Shown here: positions 26,725 through 35,830 of the stretch, one piece after another
How the letters are laid out: the number at the start of each line of letters is the position of its first letter
How positions within the stretch are numbered: the stretch's first letter is position 1
DNA from: Rhizobium freirei PRF 81
GTDB taxonomy: Bacteria; Pseudomonadota; Alphaproteobacteria; Rhizobiales; Rhizobiaceae
DNA length: 64,000 bases
Reading direction: 5' to 3'
Assembly (NCBI RefSeq): GCF_000359745.1
Contig: NZ_AQHN01000056.1
Location: 1 to 64,000, forward strand
The notes under the pieces: generated by a model
Databases searched by the model: none
Told to the model about the DNA's origin: nothing
Seen by the model: the letters and a program-made list of their open reading frames with translations, nothing else
Program-made: the position numbers and the translations under genes

Positions 26725-27603
26725 TCAAGAGTTGCGAAAGCTCTGCCAGGCGCTCTCAAATCGCCGCAGATTTTCAGCTGTATAGGATGAATAATCGAAT
26801 TCGATGTCGGAATGGATTTCCGAAACCATGCTCCACATCGTCTCGCGCAGGAGCGAAGCGCATTTCATCGCCTGATAGCGTCGGCGCAGATCGTCGCTAA
26901 CGGGAGCCTCGAAATAGGCTTCCAGCATCGCCTCTTCCTGCGCCTCGGAGAACTCATTGTTGGAGGCAAGGCCGCCGAGATCGAAAAGCGGCGTGTTGAA
27001 GCCGGCATAGTCCCAATCGATCAGCCAAAGCCGCTTGCCATCATCAAGGAAATTCGCGGCCAGCAGATCATTGTGGCCGAAGGCGATCTGGAAGGGACCG
27101 GCTGCGCGTTCGAGCCGCTCGGCAATCTCCAGAAAGGACGACAATAGCGGCTTGTGCCGGCTGCCGCCGGCCTCCAGAAGTGCCGCATAATCCCTGACCA
27201 CATGGAAGACCCAGAAGATCGCCGCCGGCCCGCGAAAATGCCTGGCAACATCGCGATGGCAGGACCGGACGAGCGAAACGACTCGCGCCATGACGGTCGG
27301 CCGGCGGATATCCTCGGCAGACAGCGGCTTTGCGTCAATATAGTCGAGCACCAATATGCCGGGCTCGTGATGGATGACGGCAGGAGAAAGGCCGGCCGCG
27401 TGGGCCGCTCTGCTTGCCGCCACCTCGTTGGTGCGGCTGATGTGGTGAACGGGAATGTCCGACCCTAACCGAACGACGAATCGCCGCCCTGCATTATCAA
27501 CCAGATAGTTGCGATTGGTAATGCCGCCAACAAGCGGGGCGATCTCGATCGGCCCGTGCCAGATGGCGAGAGAATGTATCCTGTCTTCCGGCGTCGCAGT
27601 CAT
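26725..27603 (-). CDS. Choline/ethanolamine-kinase-like phosphotransferase (APH family)
   Basis: A 292-residue kinase of the aminoglycoside phosphotransferase/choline kinase fold. The catalytic loop is FGHNDLLAANFLDD (H177, D179, N184) and the metal-binding aspartate is D196 in LIDWDYAGFNTPLFD. The N-lobe has GGITNRNYLV and RFVVRLG. The start MTATPEDR has a strong GGAGGGGG site; the longer open frame upstream lacks one. Its stop lies 9 bases before the dehydrogenase start. The divergent DeoR regulator suggests that the phosphorylated product may be the inducer. The substrate is not known, but a small amino alcohol is plausible. Confidence 0.85.
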   Translation of the reverse strand: MTATPEDRIHSLAIWHGPIEIAPLVGGITNRNYLVDNAGRRFVVRLGSDIPVHHISRTNEVAASRAAHAAGLSPAVIHHEPGILVLDYIDAKPLSAEDIRRPTVMARVVSLVRSCHRDVARHFRGPAAIFWVFHVVRDYAALLEAGGSRHKPLLSSFLEIAERLERAAGPFQIAFGHNDLLAANFLDDGKRLWLIDWDYAGFNTPLFDLGGLASNNEFSEAQEEAMLEAYFEAPVSDDLRRRYQAMKCASLLRETMWSMVSEIHSDIEFDYSSYTAENLRRFESAWQSFRNS

Positions 27604-27673
27604 TCCCCCTCCGGTGCCACTGCTCAGCATTCTCTGGGCGCGAAGGTTCCTTACAAACGCGTAGCTGTCAAGG

Positions 27674-27720
27674 CCAATCCACAAAATGAAACAAATATTT
27701 GGTTTTTTGTTGGATTTTGG
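27674..27720. promoter_or_regulatory. Imperfect 47-bp inverted repeat in the kinase/DeoR divergent gap
   Basis: Sequence starting CCAATCCACAAAA and ending TTGGATTTTGG forms two imperfect complementary arms centred near 27697. It lies 71 bases upstream of the kinase start, in an AT-rich gap of 309 bp, and is the best operator candidate for the adjacent DeoR-type regulator. Confidence 0.5.
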
Positions 27721-27912
27721 GATAATTCCCAATCGAATGAACGATGGATATTACAACAGAACGCTTCACCGCAGGTGAGATTTGCCTTAAAAACTGCATC
27801 GCGAAGCGATCGGATTGATTTGCAAACCTTGATGCTTCCTTCGCATCAGCGCCTGCTCGATCCGGAAGCCGCAATTGAGCTTCGGGATCGTACCCGCAAT
27901 AGGATCAGGACC

Positions 27913-28722
27913 ATGTCGGGCATGTCCCAACCACCGCTTCACGCCAATCATCGCGAGCGCGAGATTCTGGAAGAACTCCGGCTGGCCGGCGGCGCCAGCC
28001 GCATTCAGTTCCTGGCCGAGCGGCTCGGCGTTTCCGAAGAAACCATCCGCCGCAACATCCGCAGCCTCGAAGCCAACGGCCTCGTCACCAAGGTACACGG
28101 CGGCGTCCATATCAAGGACTCGATGATCGAGCCGCCACTGCACCTGCGCATGAACGAGAACGCGGAGGCCAAGCGCATGATCGCCGCTTCGGTGGCTGCC
28201 ATGATCGAGGATGGCGATACGCTGTTCCTCGATGTCGGCTCCACCACAGCCTTCATCGCCGTCGCCCTGCAAAAGCATCAGAAGCTTTTCGTCGTCACCA
28301 ATGCCCTATCGGTGGCGCACGCACTCGCCACCCGCAACGGCAATCGCGTCTTCTTTGCCGGCGGCGAATTGCGCGGCCACGATGGCGGCGCCTTCGGCAT
28401 GGAGGCGGCCAATTTCCTGCGCCGTTTCAACATACATCATGCGATCCTCTCGGTCGGCGCCATCAACGCCACCTCCGGCTTCATGCTGCACGATCTTGAG
28501 GAAGCGGAATATTCTCGGGAGGCGGCAAGCCGGGCTGAAAATTGCATTATCGTCGCCGACAGCGCCAAGTTCGGACGCAGCGCACCGATCGTCTTGAACG
28601 AGCCGTCAAGCTTCGACGTCCTGGTCACGGACGATATGCCGCCGGCAGACATTCGCTTCATGCTGGAGCGCAACGAGATCGAACTCGTGGTCGCCAACCG
28701 GCAGCGAACGGAACAGCGATAG
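27913..28722 (+). CDS. DeoR/GlpR-family transcriptional regulator
   Basis: A 269-residue repressor with an N-terminal winged helix (about residues 12-65: REREILEELRLAGGASRIQFLAERLGVSEETIRRNIRSLEANGLVTKVHGGV). A DeoRC sensor domain follows with DTLFLDVGSTTAFIAVAL and a conserved IIVADSAKFGRSAP. DeoR proteins usually sense phosphorylated metabolites. AGGATCAGGA precedes the ATG at 27913; the open frame runs further upstream without family similarity. It is divergent from the kinase-dehydrogenase operon and is probably its regulator. Confidence 0.9.
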   Translation: MSGMSQPPLHANHREREILEELRLAGGASRIQFLAERLGVSEETIRRNIRSLEANGLVTKVHGGVHIKDSMIEPPLHLRMNENAEAKRMIAASVAAMIEDGDTLFLDVGSTTAFIAVALQKHQKLFVVTNALSVAHALATRNGNRVFFAGGELRGHDGGAFGMEAANFLRRFNIHHAILSVGAINATSGFMLHDLEEAEYSREAASRAENCIIVADSAKFGRSAPIVLNEPSSFDVLVTDDMPPADIRFMLERNEIELVVANRQRTEQR

Positions 28723-28819
28723 CGGCCCGGCGCGCTGATCTGGAGCTCAAGTTAGGGAGCTATCGCGCTTGCCGCTGAGAGCATCACCGACAGAGTGAAC
28801 CATCGGGGAGTCGACGGCG

Positions 28820-29764
28820 TCAGCTATTGCCGCCGGCTGCGTCTTCACCTCGCTCAGCTGGATCGAAGTTGACGAATTTGCGATAGCTCTTGCACATGGT
28901 CTCCAGCGTCTGGGCGGCCTTGCTGGCATGGCGCTCCTTGTGGCGCAGCAGGCGAAAGCTGCGAGCCGGAAGATCGAACGCCGCCTGAACCATAAAACCT
29001 TGTCCGAGATAGGCCTTGGCCGCTGCACTCGAAATAGCCGCAGCACTGTGCCCGACGCAGACTGCCGACAGCACGGCCTCGTTGGAGGGAAGGACAAGCG
29101 CAACCCTGAGATCGCGCGGCGAAGCGCCAAGCTTGGCAACCGCATTCTCGAATTCGGAACGGGTGCCCGAGCCCTCTTCCCGCATCACCCAGGACGTATC
29201 GGTAACGAGGTCGGCGATCGCCAATTTTCGGCCGTCCGCCCAGGGATGATGCGGTGGTACGACGATGACGAGCGCATCCTGCGCAACGATCTTCATCGAC
29301 AGAGCCGGCGCATCCACCTCGCCCTCGATGAACCCCAGTTCCGCTGCGCCGTCGATAACAGCCTCGGTGACGGTTCGCGTATTGCCGATCGTAAGATCCA
29401 GCTCGATGCCGGGATAGTCGTGCTGAAACCGCATCAGCAAAGGCGGCAGCCAGTAACTGGCAATGGTCTGGCTGGCATAGAGGCTGAGTCGGCCGCGCCG
29501 CAGACCGCCCAATTCGGACAGCATAAGTTCTGCCGAACGCACGCGCGCAAGCGTCGCCTTGGCCTCACCCAGGAAAGACCGCCCCGTCTCCGTAAGCTCG
29601 ATCCGCCTGCCGACACGATGAAACAGTTCCACCCCGTAAAACGCCTCGAGGTTCTTGATCGCCGAACTGACGGCCGAGGGCGTCAGGTTGATGGCTTCAG
29701 CGGCATTGGTCAGATGTTCTCGTTCGGCGACGGCGACGAAAATTGCGAGCTGCTCGAAGGTCAT
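28820..29764 (-). CDS. LysR-family transcriptional regulator (next to yeiH)
   Basis: A 314-residue LysR protein. The N-terminal helix-turn-helix (MTFEQLAIFVAVAEREHLTNAAEAINLTPSAVSSAIKNLE) is followed by the co-inducer domain with LSLYASQTIASYWLPPLLMRF and the dimerisation region. It is transcribed divergently from the YeiH-type transporter gene 116 bp away, which is a standard LysR-target arrangement. The effector may be a sulfur or oxyanion compound, but this is inferred only from the neighbour. Confidence 0.9.
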   Translation of the reverse strand: MTFEQLAIFVAVAEREHLTNAAEAINLTPSAVSSAIKNLEAFYGVELFHRVGRRIELTETGRSFLGEAKATLARVRSAELMLSELGGLRRGRLSLYASQTIASYWLPPLLMRFQHDYPGIELDLTIGNTRTVTEAVIDGAAELGFIEGEVDAPALSMKIVAQDALVIVVPPHHPWADGRKLAIADLVTDTSWVMREEGSGTRSEFENAVAKLGASPRDLRVALVLPSNEAVLSAVCVGHSAAAISSAAAKAYLGQGFMVQAAFDLPARSFRLLRHKERHASKAAQTLETMCKSYRKFVNFDPAERGEDAAGGNS

Positions 29765-29782
29765 GGGAAATCATTCTAATTT

Positions 29783-29811
29783 ATCGAACGAAACATAGGA
29801 TAATATTCGAT
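29783..29811. promoter_or_regulatory. Inverted repeat in the LysR/YeiH divergent gap
   Basis: ATCGAA (29783-29788) and TTCGAT (29806-29811) are perfect 6-base arms spaced by 17 bases in the 116-bp gap. Spacing and position fit a LysR binding site controlling both genes. Confidence 0.45.
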
Positions 29812-29880
29812 GGATGTCGACATCCGCAGGTGAGACTTTCCAGCCGTCAACAAATCAGAAAAAACGAATGGCGGCATGAC

Positions 29881-30906
29881 ATGTCCTTTGCTCGACAAAC
29901 AAGCAAGATCCTTCCCGGCCTCGCTCTCACCTGCACCGTCGCAATTGCCGCCTATGCCGGCGAGCATGTGGAAGTCGGCCTTTTCGGCGGCCGATGGATC
30001 GAAAGCCTGGTGCTTGCCATAGCGCTCGGTATCGCCGTCTGCACCTTCAAGCCACTGAAGCCGTCCATGAAGCCGGGCATCGATTTCAGCGCCAAAATCC
30101 TTTTGGAAATCGCCATCGTGCTTCTCGGCGCGTCCATCAGCCTCTCGGCCATCCGCGGCGCGGGCGTCTGGCTGATCGCCGGCATCGCCATTGTCGTGGT
30201 GCTCTCGATCGCCGCGACCTATGTGATCGGGCGGCTGCTCGGCCTGCCGCCGAAGCTCGCAACGCTCATTGCCTGCGGCAATTCGATATGCGGCAACTCC
30301 GCGATCGTCGCCGTCGCCCCGGTGATCGAAGCAGACTCGCAGGAGATCGCCGCAGCCCTTGCCTTCACCGCGGTGCTGGGCATCGCCGCCGTCTTCCTCC
30401 TGCCGTTTCTCTACTTCAATTTCGGCATGAGCGTCCCGCAATACGGCACGCTGGCCGGCCTGACCGTCTATGCCGTCCCACAGGTGCTTGCGGCTACCGC
30501 CCCGGTCGGTCTTCTCGCCGTCCAGACCGGTACACTGGTCAAGCTCGTCCGCGTCCTGATGCTCGGCCCCGTCATCTTCCTGCTCGGTATCATCACCAAG
30601 GTCGAGACAACCGACCCGAACGCAGCGGGCAACGGCCATCATCCCTCGCTGGTCCCGTGGTTCATTTGCGGCTTCCTCGGGCTGATGGCGATGCGCTCCT
30701 TCGGCCTCATTCCGAACGCTCTGATCGTCCCGATGGAATCGGTCTCGAGCATCCTGACCGTCATCGCCATGGCCGCACTCGGGCTCTCGGTGAACATCCG
30801 CTCCGTCGCCCATGCCGGCGGGAAGGTCATTGCCGCAGCCACGCTGTCGTTGCTCATGCTGGGCGCGATCAGCTACGGCCTGATCATCGCGCTGCAGATC
30901 CAGTAG
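29881..30906 (+). CDS. YeiH-family (UPF0324) putative anion/sulfonate exporter
   Basis: A 341-residue polytopic membrane protein with about ten helices and the YeiH signature LIACGNSICGNSAIVAVAPVIEADSQEIAAALAFTAVLGIAAVFLLPFLY. This signature is shared by UPF0324 proteins, which are often found with LysR regulators (CysB/YeiE type) and associated with sulfite or sulfate handling. The ATG at 29881 is chosen because it is the first residue before the hydrophobic region. The 3' end overlaps the 3' end of the convergent GGDEF-EAL gene by 23 bp. Confidence 0.9.
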   Translation: MSFARQTSKILPGLALTCTVAIAAYAGEHVEVGLFGGRWIESLVLAIALGIAVCTFKPLKPSMKPGIDFSAKILLEIAIVLLGASISLSAIRGAGVWLIAGIAIVVVLSIAATYVIGRLLGLPPKLATLIACGNSICGNSAIVAVAPVIEADSQEIAAALAFTAVLGIAAVFLLPFLYFNFGMSVPQYGTLAGLTVYAVPQVLAATAPVGLLAVQTGTLVKLVRVLMLGPVIFLLGIITKVETTDPNAAGNGHHPSLVPWFICGFLGLMAMRSFGLIPNALIVPMESVSSILTVIAMAALGLSVNIRSVAHAGGKVIAAATLSLLMLGAISYGLIIALQIQ

Positions 30907-32701
30907 TACCCTCGTCCTCGACGGCAGCAGATCGGCTTCTGCCCCTGGCGTCAGCCGATTTCAGCAGTGTCGCGATCTCGCCTTCCGGAGAGGGATAGCC
31001 GATCGCATAGCCCTGAAGTTCATCGCAGCCGACCTCAGCCAGAATGCGCGCATGCTCTTCGGTCTCGACGCCCTCGGCAATAACCTCGACATTCAGAGCT
31101 CGTGCTATGTCGACGATCGAACCGACCAGACGACGTTGCTCGTCCGACACCGTCACGGCCGTTACCAGTTGCCGATCGATCTTCAACCGCTTCGGCTTGA
31201 GCTTCACCAGGCCGATCAGCGAGGCATGGCCCGAGCCGAAATCATCGATCTCGATGTCGATCCCCATCCTCTTGATCCCATCGATACTGGCGAGCACCCT
31301 GTCGTCGGGATCGTCAAGGAAAATGGTTTCCACGAGTTCGAAGGCAATGGCATGGCGCGGTATCTTCAGCGCCTGCAGCCCCTCGATCAGGTCGGGATCC
31401 GCAAGCCGACGACCGGAAATATTGACGGCGATACGCGGCGGCACCAGACCGCGCGAAACCCAGCTGGCACGGTCGGCCAGCGCCCGCTTCAGCACGGCAG
31501 CGTCGATCTCGGGTGTCAATCCGTATTCATCAGCGACCTTAAGGAAAGCGGCCGGGTTCAGCAGCCCCTTTTCCGGATGCCGCCAGCGCGCCAGCGCCTC
31601 CAGGCCGACGATGCGGCGGCTGCGGGCGTTCACCTGAATCTGATAGAAGGGTTCGATCTGCCGCAGCACGGGCGCCAGCCTTAGCTCGTCGGCCAGCCGA
31701 CGTTCCGCATGCAGCTCGTCCTGGAGCGCCGGTGTGAAAAACTCCGCTCGGTTGCGGCCGAGCTTCTTGGCCTGGAAGAGCGCCACGTCCGATTCCGCCA
31801 GCAGATTGCCTGCTTTGCCGGCCTGGCTCAACGCCACGCCGATGGAGGCACCGACGCGCAGCATCTCGTTGCCGAAGCGCACTTCGCGCCGCAGCCGGGA
31901 AAAAATGTCGCTGACGATGGCTTTCAGCCGCTCGGAGCTGCCGACGTTGATCAATACGGCCACGAATTCATCGCCGCTGACGCGGGCAACGATGTCGTTG
32001 GCGGTGATCGCCGCCGAAACGCGCGCCGCCACACTCTGCAGAGCCGCATCGCCGGCCGCATGCCCCCATGTGTCGTTGATCTCCTTGAAGCCGTCGAGAT
32101 CGATATGAAGGACGGCCAAGGTTTCGATCGTGGGATCCTTGCGCAACTCCGCCAGCCGCCGGTCGAAATAACGCCGATTGGGGAGCCCGGTCAGATAGTC
32201 ATGATCAGCGGCATATTCGATACGGGCCCGGCTTTGCTCGAGCGCCACTGCACGCGCCTCTGCGATCGCCTTCTGGCTGATCAGTTCCCGATTGAGCAGG
32301 ACATCGGCCGTGACATCCCATTCCGCGCCGATGAAGGATGGCGAGCCGTCGAGACCTTCGTAGAAATGCGCCCGCGACCGTATGTAACGCACCTCCCCGC
32401 TGGGCAGAATGATGCGAAACTGGGAATTGTAAAAACCGCGCATGTCGAGAGCGACCTGAAAGTCGCTGAAGGCCTTTTCTACATCTTCGGGATGGAGCGC
32501 ATTCATCCAGACATCAGACGGCACGCGGCGATCCCGCAGCCCGGTCCCATAGAGCCTGTGCATCTGCATGTCCCAAAGCAGCTCGTTGTCGTCGACATTA
32601 TGCTGCCAGACGCCGATTTGGGACGCGTCGAGCGCCAGCTCCAGCCTCCTCAGCAGGTCCTGGAACTGTTCCTCGGTTCGCCCTGATGCCACCTTTGCCA
32701 A
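30884..32701 (-). CDS. PAS-GGDEF-EAL cyclic-di-GMP signalling protein
   Basis: A 605-residue soluble protein: PAS/PAC sensor region (about residues 15-140), GGDEF diguanylate cyclase domain (about 165-325) and EAL phosphodiesterase domain (about 350-600). The cyclase signature is SGDEF at 242-246 rather than GGDEF. The EAL domain has intact GLEALARWRHP, ELVETIFLDD and DDFGSGHASLIGLVKLKPKRLKID, so phosphodiesterase activity is likely to be retained. There is no signal peptide or transmembrane segment, so sensing is cytoplasmic. Its 3' end overlaps yeiH. It stands alone on its strand. Confidence 0.93.
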   Translation of the reverse strand: MAKVASGRTEEQFQDLLRRLELALDASQIGVWQHNVDDNELLWDMQMHRLYGTGLRDRRVPSDVWMNALHPEDVEKAFSDFQVALDMRGFYNSQFRIILPSGEVRYIRSRAHFYEGLDGSPSFIGAEWDVTADVLLNRELISQKAIAEARAVALEQSRARIEYAADHDYLTGLPNRRYFDRRLAELRKDPTIETLAVLHIDLDGFKEINDTWGHAAGDAALQSVAARVSAAITANDIVARVSGDEFVAVLINVGSSERLKAIVSDIFSRLRREVRFGNEMLRVGASIGVALSQAGKAGNLLAESDVALFQAKKLGRNRAEFFTPALQDELHAERRLADELRLAPVLRQIEPFYQIQVNARSRRIVGLEALARWRHPEKGLLNPAAFLKVADEYGLTPEIDAAVLKRALADRASWVSRGLVPPRIAVNISGRRLADPDLIEGLQALKIPRHAIAFELVETIFLDDPDDRVLASIDGIKRMGIDIEIDDFGSGHASLIGLVKLKPKRLKIDRQLVTAVTVSDEQRRLVGSIVDIARALNVEVIAEGVETEEHARILAEVGCDELQGYAIGYPSPEGEIATLLKSADARGRSRSAAVEDEGTTGSAAR

Positions 32702-32828
32702 AGAGCCTCCCTTCGGAAACTGGAGAGATTACATAGCCGCAACTCGGTAAACTTGCATACTCCACTTTCCCGAACTTTAACGGCAGCTCGATCCGCGCGT
32801 CATGACCAGATTCCGGTAAAAATTTTCG

Positions 32829-34613
32829 CTAGTGATTATGCCGTGGCGGAGTGGCTGCGATATTGCGGAAATCGGCCGCACCGTCGAGCACGGCGCCATC
32901 GGAAAGCTGCGTCACCGAACGGCGATAGATGCGCTGCCACGGCGTCGCATCCGGCGGCACTGCCGGAATGCCGTCACCCTTGCGCCGCTCGATTTCAACA
33001 TCGTCCACCAGCATGTCGCAGCGGCCGTGATTGAAATCGATGCGGATCGCGTCGCCGGTCCTGAGCCATGCAAGGCCGCCGCCGGCAGCGCTCTCCGGCG
33101 AAGCGTTGAGGATCGAGGGGCTGTCGGCCGTGCCCGACTGGCGGCCGTCGCCGATTGTGGGAAGGCTGCGGATACCCCGCTTCAGAAGCGCGTCCGGCGG
33201 CTGCATGTTGACGACTTCGGCCGATCCGGGCCAGCCGATCGGCCCGGCCCCGCGGATGACGAGGATCGTCCTCTCGTCAATGCCGAGATCGGGATCGTTG
33301 ATGCGCTTGTGGTAATCCTCCGATCCGTCGAAGACCACGGCCCGGCCCTCGAAGACGCCTTCGTGGCCCGGCTCCTGCAGATAGCGGCTGCGGAACTCCT
33401 CCGACACGACGCTCATCTTCATGATCGCGAAATCGAACAGATTGCCCTTGAGGACAAGGAAGCCCGCCCGCTCCTTTAGCGGATCGGCGAAGGGACGGAT
33501 CACCTCGCGATCGGTCGCCTCGCGGCCCTTCAGGTTCTCCGCCATCGTCCTGCCGGTCACCGTCGGACAGCCTCCATCCAGCTTGCCGGCTTGCAGCAGC
33601 TCCCACATGACTGCCGGAACGCCGCCGGCACGATGGAAGCGTTCCCCGAGATAGGCGCCCGCCGGCTGTACATTGGCCAGCAGCGGAATGTCGAAGCCGT
33701 GCACCTGCCAGTCGTCGGGATAAAGCTCGACGCCGGCATGCTTGGCCATCGCCGCCAGATGCGGTTGGGCATTGGTCGAGCCGCCGATCGCGGAATTGAC
33801 CCGGATGGCATTGAGGAAAGCCTCGCGCGTCAGTACGTCCGAGGGCTTGATATCGTCAAGCACCAGCTCGACTGCGCGCCTTCCCGTGCGATAGGCCATC
33901 TGCCCGCGCTCGCGATAGGCGCCGGGAATGGCCGCACAGCCCGTCAGCGACATGCCGAGCGCCTCGGCCATGGCATTCATGGTCGAGGCGGTTCCCATCG
34001 TATTGCAGTGCCCCACGGAGGGAGCAGAAGCGAGTGCCGCCTCCAGAAAACCCTCTTCGTCGATCTCGCTGGCCGCCAGCTTGCGCCGCGAGCGCCAGAT
34101 CGCCATGCCGGAGCCGGCAAGCTCGCCATCGTGCCAGCCGTCGAGCATCGGACCGCCTGAGAGAACGATCGCCGGAATATTGACGGTCGAGGCCGCCATC
34201 AGTGCCGACGGCGTGGTCTTGTCGCAACCGGTCGTCAGCACGACGCCGTCGATCGGATAGCCGTAGAGCACTTCCACCAGGCCGAGATAGGCGAGATTGC
34301 GGTCGAGCGCCGCCGTCGGGCGCTTGCAATTCTCGAAGATCGGGTGGGTCGGGAATTCGATCGGAATGCCGCCAGCGTCGCGAATGCCGTCGCGCACGCG
34401 CTTCGCAAGATCGAGGTGATGGCGGTTGCACGGCGTCAGATCGCTGCCGCTCTGGGCAATACCGATGATCGGCTTTCCGGAGCGCAGCTCCTCCGGCGTG
34501 ATGCCGTAGTTCATGAAGCGCTCGAGGTAGAGCGCCGTCATATCGATATGATCCGGATTGTCGAACCAGTCCTGCGAACGCAGACGACGCTTGGATGCAC
34601 CCTTATCGCTCAT
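32829..34613 (-). CDS. xylD: Xylonate dehydratase (IlvD/Edd family)
   Basis: The enzyme removes water from D-xylonate to 2-keto-3-deoxyxylonate, as in the Weimberg/Dahms routes. The 594-residue protein shows the Fe-S cysteines in SDLTPCNRHH, LTTGCDKTTPS and SVGHCNTMGTASTMNA. It matches the Caulobacter XylD pattern closely, from RSQDWFDNPDHIDMTALYLERF to the C-terminal PRHNH end. A xylonate rather than a dihydroxyacid substrate is favoured by this alignment; arabonate or gluconate are alternatives. Start 34613 (MSDKGASK) follows a GGAAGAG site; the longer frame overlaps the upstream gene. The upstream reductase gene ends 7 bases before the start. Confidence 0.85.
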   Translation of the reverse strand: MSDKGASKRRLRSQDWFDNPDHIDMTALYLERFMNYGITPEELRSGKPIIGIAQSGSDLTPCNRHHLDLAKRVRDGIRDAGGIPIEFPTHPIFENCKRPTAALDRNLAYLGLVEVLYGYPIDGVVLTTGCDKTTPSALMAASTVNIPAIVLSGGPMLDGWHDGELAGSGMAIWRSRRKLAASEIDEEGFLEAALASAPSVGHCNTMGTASTMNAMAEALGMSLTGCAAIPGAYRERGQMAYRTGRRAVELVLDDIKPSDVLTREAFLNAIRVNSAIGGSTNAQPHLAAMAKHAGVELYPDDWQVHGFDIPLLANVQPAGAYLGERFHRAGGVPAVMWELLQAGKLDGGCPTVTGRTMAENLKGREATDREVIRPFADPLKERAGFLVLKGNLFDFAIMKMSVVSEEFRSRYLQEPGHEGVFEGRAVVFDGSEDYHKRINDPDLGIDERTILVIRGAGPIGWPGSAEVVNMQPPDALLKRGIRSLPTIGDGRQSGTADSPSILNASPESAAGGGLAWLRTGDAIRIDFNHGRCDMLVDDVEIERRKGDGIPAVPPDATPWQRIYRRSVTQLSDGAVLDGAADFRNIAATPPRHNH

Positions 34614-34620
34614 CTCTTCC

Positions 34621-35505
34621 TCAAGCCTTTCCTCGGGCATTCTTGTCTTCCAGATGCTGCAGCAAAGCGCTGTGATCCAACTCTCCGCCACCACTCTTGA
34701 CGAATTCTGCAAATTCGGCCCTGACGACTTCGGTCAGCGGTAAATTGAGCGACAGGCCTTGGGCAGCGGCAAGCGCCGTATCGAGATCCTTCAATTGATT
34801 GCGGGCGGTTCCGCCCGGCTCGAAATTGCGCTCGATCATGCGCTGGCCGTGCAGTTCCAGGATCTTGCTCTCGGCAAAGCCGCCGCGAATGGCGGCGCGA
34901 AAGGCCTCGCGCGAACCGCCGCCGGCTTCGACCAGCAGCATTGCCTCTGCGACGGCGCCGATCGTCACCGCAACGATCTGCTGATTGCCGAGCTTTGCGA
35001 GCTGTCCGGTGCCGCTTGGGCCGACACGCGTCACGCGGCCAAGAGGCGCCATGATCTCGCGAACGCTGTCTATAACATCGGCGTCGCCGCCGGCCATGAT
35101 CGCAAGCGTCCCAGCCTCCGCGCCGACGACCCCGCCCGAAACCGGAGCGTCGATATGCCGAATACCGCGCTCGGCGAGCGCTGCCGCATGTTCGCGGGCA
35201 ACAGCCGGCGATATCGAGCTATTGTCGATCACGACGGCGCCGGCTTCCAGCGCCTCGGCAACGCCGCTGCCGAACAGAACTTCGCCGACAGCACCGCCAT
35301 TGGTGAGCATGGTGAAAAGCACCGCTGCTCCCCGCGCCGCCTCTGCCGCCGTATCCGCGACGATGGCGCCATCGGCAGCCAGAAGCTCGGCCTTGCTCCG
35401 GTCGCGATTCCAGACGGTCACCGCAAAGCCTGCAGCCAGCAGTCGCCGCACCATCGATGCTCCCATCAATCCCGTACCGAGAAAAGCGATCTTCCTGCCG
35501 CTCAT
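34621..35505 (-). CDS. 3-hydroxyisobutyrate dehydrogenase family NAD(P)-dependent reductase
   Basis: A 294-residue beta-hydroxyacid dehydrogenase. The NAD(P)-binding loop is FLGTGLMGASMVRRLLAAG at the N terminus. The substrate-binding motif is DAPVSGGVVGAEAGTLAIMAGG, and the catalytic lysine lies in GTGQLAKLGNQQIVAV. Members reduce tartronate semialdehyde, 2-oxo-3-deoxy sugars or hydroxyisobutyrate. It is upstream of xylD on the same strand with a 7-base gap, which suggests a shared sugar-acid pathway. The gap from 35506 to 35768 holds only a presumed promoter; nothing else is seen. Confidence 0.85.
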   Translation of the reverse strand: MSGRKIAFLGTGLMGASMVRRLLAAGFAVTVWNRDRSKAELLAADGAIVADTAAEAARGAAVLFTMLTNGGAVGEVLFGSGVAEALEAGAVVIDNSSISPAVAREHAAALAERGIRHIDAPVSGGVVGAEAGTLAIMAGGDADVIDSVREIMAPLGRVTRVGPSGTGQLAKLGNQQIVAVTIGAVAEAMLLVEAGGGSREAFRAAIRGGFAESKILELHGQRMIERNFEPGGTARNQLKDLDTALAAAQGLSLNLPLTEVVRAEFAEFVKSGGGELDHSALLQHLEDKNARGKA

Positions 35506-35768
35506 AGACTATCCTCCGAACTGAAATGCAGGGGCTCCAGAAGTGATATGGCGACCGATCATGCCGGTGCATCCGACGATGAACTCCTGCACACCATCGC
35601 CCTCGAAACCCACCGGTTCCCCATGCCCGACGTACGTCAATCAACTTATCCAAGAGCTTGATAGACCTATGGTGCCAGCATGCAAAGGAAATCGACGGCC
35701 ACGCGGCGAATTCTCCGAAAATCCTATTAAATTAGCTGAAACGAAAATATTGATCACGCAACGGAAAA

Positions 35769-35790
35769 GGCGGGACCTTGCGGTCCCGCC
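35769..35790 (-). terminator. Terminator after the RND operon
   Basis: GGCGGGACC (35769-35777) pairs with GGTCCCGCC (35782-35790) across the loop TTGC. On the minus strand the stem is followed by TTTTCC. It is 41 bases past the RND permease stop. Confidence 0.85.
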
Positions 35791-35830
35791 CTCGGCGCGT
35801 CGAGCACTGGAGTACTGTTCGGCACGGCCC

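Noticed and set aside
25006..26790. Plus-strand frame of about 594 codons opposite the FAD/GcvT gene
   Set aside because: Codon composition reflects the opposite strand. No domain, and the true gene shows FAD and GcvT motifs.
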